NCBI RefSeq assembly: GCF_024397895.1
Contig: NZ_CP073346.1
Span: 1,240,001 to 1,304,000, forward strand
Length of the DNA stretch: 64,000 nucleotides
Source of the DNA: Pseudomonas benzenivorans
Lineage (GTDB): Bacteria; Pseudomonadota; Gammaproteobacteria; Pseudomonadales; Pseudomonadaceae
Direction of reading: 5' to 3'
Shown here: in pieces, positions 18,740 to 27,696 of the stretch
How positions within the stretch are numbered: the first letter of the stretch is position 1
Layout: the number at the start of each line of letters is the position of its first letter
Program-made: the position numbers and the translations under genes
Notes under the pieces: generated by a model
What the model saw: only the letters and a program-made list of their open reading frames with translations
Told to the model about the DNA's origin: nothing
Database searches by the model: none

Positions 18740-20251
18740 TCAGGCCTGTGGGCGCATGTGCGGGAAGAGGATCACGTCGCGAATCGACGGCGCATCGGTG
18801 AGCAGCATGACCAGGCGGTCGATGCCGATGCCTTCGCCGGCGGTCGGCGGCATGCCGTATTCCAGGGCGCGGACGAAGTCGGCATCGTAGTGCATGGCCT
18901 CGTCGTCGCCGGCGTCCTTGTCGGCCACCTGGGCCATGAAGCGCTCGGCCTGGTCCTCGGCATCGTTCAGCTCGGAGTAGGCGTTGGCGATCTCGCGGCC
19001 GCCGATGAACAGCTCGAAACGGTCGGTGACGCTCGGGTCCTGATCGTTGCGCCGCGCCAGCGGCGACACCTCGAAGGGGTACTTGGTGATGAAGGTCGGC
19101 TGCTCCAGCTTGTGCTCGACCAGCTCCTCGAAAATCATCACCTGCAGCTTGCCCAGGCCCTCGAAGCCCAGCACCTTGGCGCCGGCCTGCTTGGCGATGG
19201 CGCGGGCCTTGTCGACGTCCATCAGGTCGGCGGCGCTGATTTCAGGGTTGAACTTGAGGATCGAGTCGAACACCGACAGGCGGGCGAACGGCTCGCCGAA
19301 GTGGAACACCTTGCCCTGGTAGGGCACGTCGGTGCTGCCCAGCACCAGCTGGGCCAGCTCGCGGAACAGCTCCTCGGTCAGGTCCATGTTGTCTTCGTAG
19401 TCGGCGTAGGCCTGGTAGAACTCGAGCATGGTGAACTCGGGGTTGTGCCGGGTCGAGACGCCCTCGTTGCGGAAGTTGCGGTTGATCTCGAAGACCCGTT
19501 CGAAACCGCCGACCACCAGGCGCTTGAGGTACAGCTCCGGGGCGATGCGCAGGAACATCTGCATGTCCAGGGCATTGTGGTGGGTCTCGAACGGCTTGGC
19601 CGCGGCGCCGCCGGGAATGGTCTGCAGCATCGGCGTTTCCACTTCGAGGAAGTCGCGCTGCATGAGGAAGTTGCGGATATGGGCGATCACCTGGGAACGC
19701 ACGCGGAAGCTGTGACGCACCTCCTCGTTGACCATCAGGTCGACGTAGCGCTGGCGGTAGCGCAGCTCGGTGTCGGTCAGGCCGTGGTGCTTGTCCGGCA
19801 GCGGACGCAGCGACTTGGTCAGCAGGCGCACGTCGGTCATCTCGACGTACAGGTCGCCCTTGCCGGAGCGGGCCAGGGTGCCTACGCAGCCGATGATGTC
19901 GCCCAGGTCCCAGTGCTTGATGGCTTCCAGGGTCTCGGCCGACAGGGTCTTGCGATTGACGTAGACCTGGATGCGCCCGCTCATGTCCTGGATCACCATG
20001 AAGGCGCCGCGGTTGAGCATGATGCGCCCGGCGACCTTGACCGGAATGGCGGCGGCGGCCAGATCTTCCTTGCTCGCGTCGACGTATTGTTTCTGCAGGT
20101 CCGCGCAGTAGCAGTCGCGGCGGAAATCGTTCGGGAAGGGGTTACCCTGCTCACGCACGGCGGCAAGCTTTTCCTTGCGCTGGGCAATCAGCTTGTTTTC
20201 TTCCTGCTGCAGTTCGTGTTGGTCGTGCTGCTCGAGTTGTTGGTCGCTCAT
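18740..20251 (-). CDS. lysS: Lysyl-tRNA synthetase, class II
   Basis: A 503-residue class II LysRS: N-terminal anticodon-binding OB-fold ([15 protein letters not shown]), motif 2 region ([23 protein letters not shown]), and motif 3 near the C-terminus ([20 protein letters not shown]). It charges tRNA-Lys. It follows prfB on the same strand, the common prfB-lysS order, with a 137-bp spacer containing a palindromic repeat. Confidence 0.97.
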   Translation of the reverse strand: MSDQQLEQHDQHELQQEENKLIAQRKEKLAAVREQGNPFPNDFRRDCYCADLQKQYVDASKEDLAAAAIPVKVAGRIMLNRGAFMVIQDMSGRIQVYVNRKTLSAETLEAIKHWDLGDIIGCVGTLARSGKGDLYVEMTDVRLLTKSLRPLPDKHHGLTDTELRYRQRYVDLMVNEEVRHSFRVRSQVIAHIRNFLMQRDFLEVETPMLQTIPGGAAAKPFETHHNALDMQMFLRIAPELYLKRLVVGGFERVFEINRNFRNEGVSTRHNPEFTMLEFYQAYADYEDNMDLTEELFRELAQLVLGSTDVPYQGKVFHFGEPFARLSVFDSILKFNPEISAADLMDVDKARAIAKQAGAKVLGFEGLGKLQVMIFEELVEHKLEQPTFITKYPFEVSPLARRNDQDPSVTDRFELFIGGREIANAYSELNDAEDQAERFMAQVADKDAGDDEAMHYDADFVRALEYGMPPTAGEGIGIDRLVMLLTDAPSIRDVILFPHMRPQA

Positions 20252-20277
20252 GGTCGCTTGGTTCCGTAACTGGTTCG

Positions 20278-20380
20278 TCCTCTCTTGCCGGCGGGCAGAG
20301 AGTCGGGGTGAGGGGGCGGACAGGACAGCGCAGCGTCCGGCCCCTCACCCCCGTCCTCCCCCGGCATCGGCCGGGAGAGT
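20278..20380. repeat. Composite palindromic intergenic repeat between prfB and lysS
   Basis: Two nested hairpins: TCTCTTGCC/GGGCAGAGA at about 20281-20301, then a 16-base arm starting GGGTGAGGGG (20306-20321) pairing with GTCCGGCCCCTCACCC (20335-20350) with one mismatch. This kind of CCCTCACCCC-containing palindrome is common between pseudomonad genes and resembles REP/BIME elements. It may stabilise or separate the prfB and lysS messages. Confidence 0.55.
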
Positions 20381-20388
20381 CAAAAGCC

Positions 20389-21484
20389 TTACAGGCCCTG
20401 TTTCAGGCTGGCCTCGATGAACTCATCGAGGTCGCCGTCGAGCACCGCGTCGCAGTTGCTGTTCTCGATGCCGGTGCGCAGATCCTTGATCCGCGACTGG
20501 TCGAGCACGTAGGAGCGGATCTGATGACCCCAGCCGATATCCGACTTGGAGTCTTCCAGGGCCTGGGAGGCGGCGTTGCGTTTCTGCATTTCCTGCTCGT
20601 ACAACTTGGCCCGCAGCATCTTCATGGCGGTGTCCTTGTTGGCGTGCTGGGAACGCTCGTTCTGGCAGCTGACCACGGTGTTGGTCGGCACGTGGGTAAT
20701 ACGTACCGCCGAGTCGGTGGTGTTGACGTGCTGACCACCGGCACCGGAGGAGCGGTAGGTGTCGATGCGCAGGTCGGCCGGGTTGATCTCGATCTCGATG
20801 TTGTCGTCGATCTCCGGCGACACGAACACCGCGGTGAACGAGGTGTGGCGGCGGTTGCCGGAGTCGAACGGACTCTTGCGCACCAGGCGGTGCACGCCGA
20901 TCTCGGTGCGCAGCCAGCCGAAGGCGTATTCGCCCTTGATATGCAAGGTGGCGCCCTTGATCCCCGCCACTTCGCCGGCGGACAGCTCCATGATGGTGGC
21001 GTCGAAGCCACGCTTGTCGGCCCAGCGCAGGTACATGCGCAGCAGCATGTTGGCCCAGTCCTGGGCCTCGGTGCCGCCGGAGCCGGCCTGGATGTCCAGG
21101 TAGGCGTTGTTCGGGTCCATCTCGCCGCTGAACATGCGGCGGAACTCGAGCTTCTCGAGGATCCCGCGCAGGCGCTCGACCTCGGCGGCGACATCGTCCA
21201 CCGCGCCCTGATCGCCTTCCTCGGCGGCCATGTCCAGCAGATCGCGGGAGTCGGTCAGGCTGCCGTTGAGGTCGTCGAGGGTCTCGACGATCTGCGCCAG
21301 GGACGCACGCTCACGCCCCAGGCTCTGGGCGTACTCGGGATTGTTCCAGACGTTCGGGTCTTCCAGCTCGCGGTTTACTTCGACCAGACGATCATGCTTT
21401 TGATCGTAGTCAAAGATACCCCCGAATAGTCTGGGTGCGCTCGGACAGGTCCTTGATGCTGTTGAGGATCGGGTTGATTTCCAT
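20389..21484 (-). CDS. prfB: Peptide chain release factor 2 (with programmed +1 frameshift)
   Basis: RF2 recognises UGA and UAA stop codons. The gene is in two frames: 24 codons from the ATG at 21484 (MEINPILN...TIRGYL) to an in-frame TGA at 21410-21412, then after a +1 shift the remaining 340 codons (DYDQKHDR...) to 20389, giving a 364-residue protein, the usual RF2 length. The specificity motif SPF and the catalytic GGQ motif ([10 protein letters not shown]) are present. The break is autoregulatory, not a mutation. recJ lies just upstream on the same strand. Confidence 0.96.
21409..21424 (-). promoter_or_regulatory. RF2 programmed frameshift site
   Basis: On the minus strand the sequence reads CGGGGGTATCTTTGAC: a Shine-Dalgarno-like GGGGG three bases before the slippery CTT codon and the UGA stop followed by C. 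This is the classic arrangement in which low RF2 lets ribosomes slip +1 past the UGA, making more RF2. Confidence 0.95.
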
Positions 21485-21630
21485 GGCGGACGGCACTCGC
21501 AGGTGAAACTTTCGGAAAAGCCGGCGAGTATACCCCAGGCCACGCCCCTCTGGCAGCCCGAATAGCGGGCGCCAGCACGGCCGAGCGGACCGACGGCCGC
21601 GCGCGGCGGGCCGGGACGATCCTCCACGAC

Positions 21631-23346
21631 TCAGCGCGGGGCGATATGCGCCACCATCAGCTGCACGCTTTCCTGGCCGCGGTACTCGTTGACGTCCAGC
21701 TTGTAGGCCACCTCGACCCAGCGCACCGTGGGATTGGGCCAGACTTCGCGGTCGACGTTGAAGGCGATGCCGTCCAGGGTCTGGCCGCCGCACTCGGTCT
21801 TGAGCACCAGTTTGAGGTGCTTTTCGCCGACCACCCGTTGCTGCACGATCTGGAAGATGCCGTGAAACAGCGGCTCGGGAAAGTGCTGCCCCCAGGGGCC
21901 GGCATTGCGCAGCGCCCGGGCCAGCTCCAGGTGAAACTCCTCCACCGCCAGACTGCCATCGGACAGCAGGCGCCCGGTCAGGTCATCCTCCACCAGCTGG
22001 CGGCGCACTTCGGCATCGAAGGCCGCGGCGAAGGCGCCGAAATGCTCCTGGCGCAGGGACAGGCCGGCGGCCATGGCGTGCCCGCCGAACTTGCTGATCA
22101 GCCCCGGATGCTTGGCCGCCACCGCGTCCAGCGCATCACGGATGTGGAAGCCCGGCACCGAGCGCGCCGAGCCTTTCAACACCCCGTCGCCGGCGTCGGC
22201 GAAGGCGATGGTCGGCCGGTGATAACGCTCCTTCAGGCGCGAGGCGAGAATGCCGATCACCCCTTGGTGCCAGTCCGCCTCGAACAGGCACAGGCCGAAC
22301 GGCAGGTCCTCCAGCGCCAGCTCCTTGAGCTGGGCCAGGGCTTCGCGCTGCATGCCCTGCTCGATCGTCTTGCGATCCTGATTGAGCTGATCCAGCTGCG
22401 CGGCCATGTCGCGGGCCAGCGCCTCGTCCTCGCAGAGCAGGCACTCGATGCCCAGGCCCATGTCGTCCAGGCGCCCGGCGGCATTCAGGCGCGGACCGAG
22501 GATAAAGCCCAGGTCGGTGGAGGTGATGCGCCGATGATCCCGTCCGGCCACCTCGAGAATCGCCCGCAGCCCCGGTCGCGCGCGGCCGGCACGGATGCGC
22601 GCCAGGCCCTGGTGCACGAGAATGCGGTTGTTGGCGTCCAGCGGCACCACGTCGGCGACGCTGCCCAGGGCCACCAGGTCGAGCAGCTCGGCCAGGTTCG
22701 GTTCCGCCAGACCAGCCCGGGCGAACCAGTCCAGCTCGCGCAGACGCGCCCGCAGCGCCAGCAGCACGTAGAACATCACCCCTACGCCGGCCATCGCCTT
22801 GCTGGGAAAGGCGCAGCCAGGCTGATTGGGGTTGACGATGGCGTCGGCCGCCGGCAATTCGGCACCGGGCAGGTGGTGATCGGTAACCAGCACCTTGAGC
22901 CCGGCGGCCTTGGCCGCCGCCACGCCGTCGACGCTGGAGATGCCGTTGTCCACCGTGATCAACAGTTGCGGCTCGCGCTGCAGGGCCACCGCGACGATCT
23001 CCGGGGTCAGGCCGTAGCCGTACTCGAAGCGATTGGGCACCAGGTAGTCGACCTCGGCGGCGCCGAGCAGGCGCAGGCCGAGCACCCCGACGGTACTGGC
23101 GGTGGCGCCATCGGCATCGAAGTCGCCGACGATCAGCAGGCGCTGACGCTGCTCCAGGGCCTCGACCAGCAGCGTCACCGCCGCCTCGATACCCTTGAGC
23201 TGCTGATACGGAATCAGCCGCGCCAGGGCCTTGTCCAGCTCCGCTGCCGATTGCACGCCGCGGGCGGCATACAGGCGGGTCAGCAACGGCGGCAGGTCGC
23301 CCAGGTCGGGCAGGGTTTCGGGCAGCGGGCGGGGTTCGATACGCAT
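21631..23346 (-). CDS. recJ: Single-stranded-DNA-specific exonuclease RecJ
   Basis: A 571-residue DHH-family 5'-3' exonuclease acting in recombination and mismatch repair. Motifs: VGDFDADGATAS (motif I), VTDHHLPG (DHH motif III), a DHHA1 domain with GGHAMAAG, and a C-terminal OB-fold. The ATG at 23346 gives the standard MRIEPRPLP start; a TTG further upstream in frame is unlikely. It is followed by prfB after about 146 bp, the order found in many proteobacteria. Confidence 0.95.
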   Translation of the reverse strand: MRIEPRPLPETLPDLGDLPPLLTRLYAARGVQSAAELDKALARLIPYQQLKGIEAAVTLLVEALEQRQRLLIVGDFDADGATASTVGVLGLRLLGAAEVDYLVPNRFEYGYGLTPEIVAVALQREPQLLITVDNGISSVDGVAAAKAAGLKVLVTDHHLPGAELPAADAIVNPNQPGCAFPSKAMAGVGVMFYVLLALRARLRELDWFARAGLAEPNLAELLDLVALGSVADVVPLDANNRILVHQGLARIRAGRARPGLRAILEVAGRDHRRITSTDLGFILGPRLNAAGRLDDMGLGIECLLCEDEALARDMAAQLDQLNQDRKTIEQGMQREALAQLKELALEDLPFGLCLFEADWHQGVIGILASRLKERYHRPTIAFADAGDGVLKGSARSVPGFHIRDALDAVAAKHPGLISKFGGHAMAAGLSLRQEHFGAFAAAFDAEVRRQLVEDDLTGRLLSDGSLAVEEFHLELARALRNAGPWGQHFPEPLFHGIFQIVQQRVVGEKHLKLVLKTECGGQTLDGIAFNVDREVWPNPTVRWVEVAYKLDVNEYRGQESVQLMVAHIAPR

Positions 23347-23380
23347 CGGGATTCCAATATCTGTTTTATGCAAACAAGCC

Positions 23381-23450
23381 GTAGGGTGGAAAACCGCGAA
23401 GCGTTTCCCACCAGAAGCCGGAGGATGTAAACAGCGACATCCACCCTGCA
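23381..23450. repeat. REP-like palindrome between yaeQ and recJ
   Basis: The outer arms AGGGTGGA (23383-23390) and TCCACCCT (23440-23447) are exact inverted repeats, and an inner GGTGGAAA/TTTCCCACC hairpin sits in the left half. GTAGGGTGGAAAACCGCG-type sequences are a familiar dispersed element in pseudomonad intergenic DNA. It occupies nearly the whole spacer. Confidence 0.55.
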
Positions 23451-23457
23451 GAAGCGA

Positions 23458-23997
23458 TCAGCGTTCGCCGACCAGCCACTCCAGGGGAATCTCGTGCTGG
23501 CCACGCTCGTCGGTGACGAACAGCTCGCCGTCGCTGATCATCACGCTCCAGCTCAGCGCCCGCGGCATGTCCAGGGCCAGGCTGGCCAAGGCTTCCTGGC
23601 CTACCGCAACGACGTTGATGTTCTTCAGGGTGCGCACCGGGTCGAGTTCCTTGGTCTGCCACACCCGCAGGTTGCCGTAGGCCACCAGGCTGAACTTCTC
23701 GGTGCGCCGCGAGCACCAGGTGATGCGCTCGCTGTCCGGCTGACCGACCTCGATCCAGTGCAGCACGCGGTCGTCCAGGCTCTTCTCCCACAACGCAGGC
23801 TCATCGACATCGGACAGACCACGACCGAAGGCCAGCTGCTCGTGATAGAACAGCGCATAGGCGATCAGCCTGGCGGCCAGGCGTTCCTCGGTTTCCGAAG
23901 GATGGCGGGCGACGGTGAAGCGCAGGCTCTGGTAGACGCTGCGGTCGAGGTCGGTGAGGTTCAGGTCGATCTTGTAGGTGGTGGACGGCAGGGCCAT
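23458..23997 (-). CDS. yaeQ: YaeQ family protein
   Basis: A 179-residue member of the YaeQ family (MALPSTTYKIDLNLTDLDR start; RHPSETEERLAARLIAYALFY; IEVGQPD), which adopts a PD-(D/E)XK nuclease-like fold. The function is unsettled. I recall an orthologue next to recJ in P. aeruginosa, consistent with synteny. Confidence 0.92.
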   Translation of the reverse strand: MALPSTTYKIDLNLTDLDRSVYQSLRFTVARHPSETEERLAARLIAYALFYHEQLAFGRGLSDVDEPALWEKSLDDRVLHWIEVGQPDSERITWCSRRTEKFSLVAYGNLRVWQTKELDPVRTLKNINVVAVGQEALASLALDMPRALSWSVMISDGELFVTDERGQHEIPLEWLVGER

Positions 23998-24081
23998 GGG
24001 CGGGCTTCTTGACTGGGCGAAAAGGCCGCAAGTCTAACCCAAACGACCGCTGCCGAACCGCCGGATCGCCGAGCCGTCGAG

Positions 24082-25524
24082 TCAGCAGCGCATCCGCTGC
24101 TCGCTGCCATCCTCGGGATCCAGGTAATGGATGATCGCCTGACTGGTGCTCAGCTCGACCTGCAGCCGGCAATAGTGCGGACCATGCCGCCAGGCCATGG
24201 CCAGGCTGCTGTCGCCGGACTGGATCAGTTCGAAACGACCGCCGAAGGCCGGGTGCTGGCAGCGAAAGCGCATCAGCGCCAGCAAGCGCTGCACCACCGG
24301 CTGTTGCAGGGCCTCCTCGGCCTCGGCCTGGCCGTAGTAGCGGCGATTGACGTCGCGCGCCTCGCCGCTGCGCTCGGCCAGCTCGAAATCGTTGCAGCCG
24401 GCCAGCAGGCCGACGTAGTAGACCTGGGGAATGCCCGGGGTGAAGAACTGGATGGCCCGCGCGGCGATATAGGCCTCGTCGTTGCGCATCAGCGCCTCGT
24501 AGAAGGTGCAGGTCAGTTGGTAGATGGCCCCGACGCTGTGCACGTTGACCGCCGAGCGGCGCATGATCGGATCGGCGCTGCGGGTCGAGACCTCATCGAC
24601 CAGGTAACGGATCTCCGCTTCCGGCAGCACGCCTTCGACGTCGGGAATGCAGATGCCGTCGTGGGTATCCAGCACGGTGACCTGGTTGCGCGGGCACATG
24701 CGCAGCCACTGCTTGAGGTAGCGGCTGTTGCCGGCCAGGAAGGCATGCAGCACCAGCGGCGGCAAGGCGAAGGCGTAGGGACGCATGCTGCGCCGCGAGA
24801 TGGCGTACTGGTAGCTGATGTGGTCGTGCACCTCCGGGAGCATCTCGGCGCCGTATTTGGCGCCGGTCTCGCGGAACCACTCGAGGATCCGGTAGACGTC
24901 CGGCTCGACCAGAAAGCAGCTGCTGCCGATGCGTTTGGTGGTGTAGCCGAAGGCGTCCAGGCGGAACAGCTTGACCCCGCGCGCGGCGAGGAAGGCCATG
25001 TACTCCTCCATCAGCTGATAGGTCTGCGGCGACTCGTAGTTCAGGTCGATCTGCCGCTCGGTGAAGGTGCACCAGACCCGGCACTGGCTGCCGTCGACCA
25101 GCTGTACCTGGCGAAACGGCTCCTTCTCCTTGCGGATATGGATCTTCGCCAGGTCCTCCAGGCTGATCTCGCCCAGCCTGTCGACCTGGACGAACAGCTC
25201 GGCGGACGGCGATGCCTGGCCGCGGGCGAGAAAGTCGAGGAACTGCGGCGACTCGTCGGAAATATGACTGATGATCAGGTCGACACAGAGGTCGAAGCGC
25301 GCCGAAATGCGCTCCACATCCGCCCAATCACCGTAGCGCGGGTCGACCTCCATATGGGTCAGCGGCGAGAAGCCACCGTCGGCGTTGGACGGATAAAGCG
25401 GCAGGATGTGCACGCCGCCAAGCGCTTCGGCCAGGTGCTGGTCGAGCAGTTGATAGAGTTCGCCGAGATTGCGGCCGAGACGGTCGGGATAGGTGATCAG
25501 CTGGACAGCGTTGCGCAGTGGCAT
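24082..25524 (-). CDS. Sucrose phosphorylase-family glycoside phosphorylase (GH13_18-like)
   Basis: A 480-residue alpha-amylase-fold enzyme that follows Bifidobacterium sucrose phosphorylase along its length (AVQLITYPDRLG start; GVHILPLYP). The catalytic triad is intact: nucleophile Asp190 (RLDAFGYT), acid/base Glu231 (EVHDH) and transition-state Asp289 (DTHDG). Family members reversibly split sucrose, sucrose-6-phosphate, glucosylglycerol or glucosylglycerate with phosphate to give glucose-1-phosphate. Which disaccharide is used here is not decided. The ATG at 25524 follows GGAG. No sugar transporter or regulator is adjacent, so an intracellular compatible-solute substrate is plausible. Confidence 0.85.
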   Translation of the reverse strand: MPLRNAVQLITYPDRLGRNLGELYQLLDQHLAEALGGVHILPLYPSNADGGFSPLTHMEVDPRYGDWADVERISARFDLCVDLIISHISDESPQFLDFLARGQASPSAELFVQVDRLGEISLEDLAKIHIRKEKEPFRQVQLVDGSQCRVWCTFTERQIDLNYESPQTYQLMEEYMAFLAARGVKLFRLDAFGYTTKRIGSSCFLVEPDVYRILEWFRETGAKYGAEMLPEVHDHISYQYAISRRSMRPYAFALPPLVLHAFLAGNSRYLKQWLRMCPRNQVTVLDTHDGICIPDVEGVLPEAEIRYLVDEVSTRSADPIMRRSAVNVHSVGAIYQLTCTFYEALMRNDEAYIAARAIQFFTPGIPQVYYVGLLAGCNDFELAERSGEARDVNRRYYGQAEAEEALQQPVVQRLLALMRFRCQHPAFGGRFELIQSGDSSLAMAWRHGPHYCRLQVELSTSQAIIHYLDPEDGSEQRMRC

Positions 25525-25799
25525 GCGTACTCCTGAATGGACTGGATGCATTGCGAGCCCGTGGCCCCCCTCCCCTCGTTTAGGAGAAACCCAGCCGACT
25601 CGTCAAGCCAGGCTTCCAGCCGTTGCCGTGCCAAGGCAGCGCGCCAGGCGACGCCGATCGGCCTGCAGGCCAGGGCAGGCAGTGCCTGCGGCCACTGGTG
25701 ATCGCGCCGCACGCGGCCGCTCATTTTTTCCCGCCGGGCAGCCCCCAGGCTGCGTGCAATCGAATAGGCTAGGCCCAGCCAACTGCCCACGGAGCCAAC

Positions 25800-26996
25800 A
25801 TGCAAGCCGCCAAACCCCTCACCGGCCTGAAAGTGATCGAACTCGGCAGCCTGATCGCCGGCCCCTTCGCCGCGCGCATCTGCGCCGAGTTCGGCGCCGA
25901 GGTGGTCAAGGTCGAGTCGCCCGACGGCGGCGATCCGCTGCGCAAGTGGCGCAAGCTGTACGAGGGCACCTCGCTGTGGTGGTTCGTGCAGGCGCGCAAC
26001 AAGCAGTCGCTGACCCTCAACCTCAAGCATGAGGCCGGCCGCGAGGTGCTGCTGAAGCTGCTCGCCGAGGCGGACATCCTGATCGAGAACTTCCGCCCCA
26101 GGGTACTGGAGAAGCTCGGCCTGGGCTGGGACGTGCTGCACGCCCTCAACCCCAAACTGGTGATGGTGCGCCTGTCCGGCTTCGGCCAGAGCGGCCCGCT
26201 GAAGGACCAGCCGGGCTTTGGCGCGGTGGGCGAGTCCATGGGCGGGTTGCGCTATATCACCGGCTTCGAGGATCGCCCACCGGTGCGCACCGGCATCTCC
26301 ATCGGTGACTCCATCGCCGCCCTCTGGGGCGTGATCGGCGCCTTGATGGCGCTGCGTCATCGCGAGGTCAACGGCGGCCAGGGCCAGGTGGTGGATGTGG
26401 CGTTGTACGAGGCGGTGTTCGCGATGATGGAGTCGATGGTGCCGGAGTTCGACGTGTTCGGCTTTATCCGCGAACGCAGCGGCAACATCATGCCCGGCAT
26501 CACCCCCTCCTCTATCCACACCTGCAGCGATGGCAAGCACGTGCAGATCGGCGCCAATGGCGACGCCATCTTCAAGCGCTTCATGCAGGCCATCGGTCGT
26601 CATGACCTGGCCGACTCCCCCGACCTGGCCAGCAACGACGGCCGCGATGCACGGCGTGACGAACTCTACGGGGTGATCGACCGCTGGGTCGGCTCGCTGC
26701 CCCTGGAGCAGGTTCTGGCCACCCTGAACCGGGCCGAAGTACCGGTCAGCCGGATCTTTTCGGCCGAAGACATGCTCGGCGACCCGCAGTTTCTCGCCCG
26801 GGAGATGTTTCTCAGCGCCAAGCTGCCGGACGGCAAGCCGTTCAAGATGCCCGGCATCGTGCCCAAGCTGTCGGACACCCCGGGCTCTGCCGAGTGGATC
26901 GGCCCCAAGCTCGGCGAGCACACCGACATGCTGCTCACTGAACTAGGCTATGACCATGAGCAGATCGCCGAACTGCGGCGCAGCGGCGCCGTCTGA
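25800..26996 (+). CDS. CaiB/BaiF family (type III) CoA transferase
   Basis: A 398-residue family III CoA transferase (GLKVIELGSLIAGPFAARICAEFGAEVVKVE start) with the conserved catalytic-aspartate region (GISIGDSIAALWG). These enzymes move CoA between carboxylic acids, for example carnitine, formyl, succinyl or itaconate CoA exchange. The 275-bp spacer before it, divergent from the phosphorylase gene, holds no gene. The next gene (bL12-like) starts 20 bp downstream on the same strand. The substrate is not predictable from the sequence. Confidence 0.9.
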   Translation: MQAAKPLTGLKVIELGSLIAGPFAARICAEFGAEVVKVESPDGGDPLRKWRKLYEGTSLWWFVQARNKQSLTLNLKHEAGREVLLKLLAEADILIENFRPRVLEKLGLGWDVLHALNPKLVMVRLSGFGQSGPLKDQPGFGAVGESMGGLRYITGFEDRPPVRTGISIGDSIAALWGVIGALMALRHREVNGGQGQVVDVALYEAVFAMMESMVPEFDVFGFIRERSGNIMPGITPSSIHTCSDGKHVQIGANGDAIFKRFMQAIGRHDLADSPDLASNDGRDARRDELYGVIDRWVGSLPLEQVLATLNRAEVPVSRIFSAEDMLGDPQFLAREMFLSAKLPDGKPFKMPGIVPKLSDTPGSAEWIGPKLGEHTDMLLTELGYDHEQIAELRRSGAV

Positions 26997-27016
26997 AGGC
27001 ACCCGGGAGGCGTGCG

Positions 27017-27280
27017 ATGCAGCAGGCCGAAGACAAGCTGCCGACTGATGTGCTGCGGGCCCTGCATGCCGGTCACCGCGCGAAGGCCATCGGCTTGCTG
27101 CGCGCCCATTCGGCCATCGGCGCCCAAGAGGCCGAAGCGCGCATCGACCGCTATCTGGAGGAGAACCCGCCCATCCCCCTGCGCGGCGCGGGCATTCTGG
27201 TTTCCAACCGGCTCAACGCGCTGGTATGGCTGGCACTGATCGTGCTGATGGGCCTGGCCTACTGGCTGCTATCGGGCTAA
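27017..27280 (+). CDS. Small tail-anchored protein with bL12-C-terminal-like domain, copy A
   Basis: An 87-residue protein: an N-terminal helical domain (residues about 8-45, VLRALHAGHRAKAIGLLRA) resembling the ribosomal bL12 C-terminal fold, a short linker and one C-terminal membrane helix (about 64-85). It is clearly paralogous to the equally long protein encoded convergently at 27300-27563 (shared AL..GH..AI..LR..EA..YL pattern). It starts 20 bp after the CoA transferase. Function unknown; cytosolic domain with a C-terminal membrane anchor is what can be seen. Confidence 0.75.
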   Translation: MQQAEDKLPTDVLRALHAGHRAKAIGLLRAHSAIGAQEAEARIDRYLEENPPIPLRGAGILVSNRLNALVWLALIVLMGLAYWLLSG

Positions 27281-27299
27281 GGCGCAACAGCGCGGGCGC

Positions 27300-27563
27300 C
27301 TAGAGTCGGTGACTGAACAGCAGCAGGAGCACGCCCAGCAGCAGGCTCAGCAACAGCCAGAACAGCAGACCGTGGCGGCGACCGCTTCCCCGGGCGGCGG
27401 CGAACAATTCGGGATGATCGTGCAGGTAGGCCTCCACCTCGGCCTTGGCCTCCCGCAGATCCAGCCCGCGACTTTCCCGCAGCCGCTTGATCGCCTCGAT
27501 CTTGTGACCTTCCTTCAGTGCCGCGACCACCTCGGCCGGCATGTCGTCCTGCTGTTGGCTCAT
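27300..27563 (-). CDS. Small tail-anchored protein with bL12-C-terminal-like domain, copy B
   Basis: An 87-residue protein starting MSQQQDDMPAE. Residues 10-45 (VVAALKEGHKIEAIKRLRES then GLDLREAKAEVEAYL) closely follow the bL12 C-terminal pattern, in which GL-L-EAK is diagnostic; a C-terminal membrane helix (LLFWLLLSLLLGVLLLLF) follows. I chose the ATG at 27563; the longer frame to 27644 has no supporting start. It converges on copy A with 19 bp between the stops. Confidence 0.78.
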   Translation of the reverse strand: MSQQQDDMPAEVVAALKEGHKIEAIKRLRESRGLDLREAKAEVEAYLHDHPELFAAARGSGRRHGLLFWLLLSLLLGVLLLLFSHRL

Positions 27564-27643
27564 GACTAGCCTCGCGCCACCCTGTCGGTAACACCTTGAG
27601 CCTAGCCGGCAACGGCTGTCCCTGCCGAGAGCCCCAAAAGACA

Positions 27644-27678
27644 AAGGCCCGGTGCCGCCAAAGGCGGCACCGGGCCTT
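27644..27678 (-). terminator. Rho-independent terminator of thrC
   Basis: A perfect 16-bp stem (AAGGCCCGGTGCCGCC and its complement) with an AAA loop. On the minus strand it is followed by TTGTCTTTTGG, 18 bp past the thrC stop. Confidence 0.85.
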
Positions 27679-27696
27679 GCTGACTGCAGCCGAGAG

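Noticed and set aside
18758..20269. 503-codon frame opposite lysS
   Set aside because: It mirrors lysS, has low-complexity composition and no family motif.
20389..21484. prfB seen as a frameshifted pseudogene
   Set aside because: The shift occurs at the conserved RF2 frameshift signal, with all functional motifs intact afterwards.
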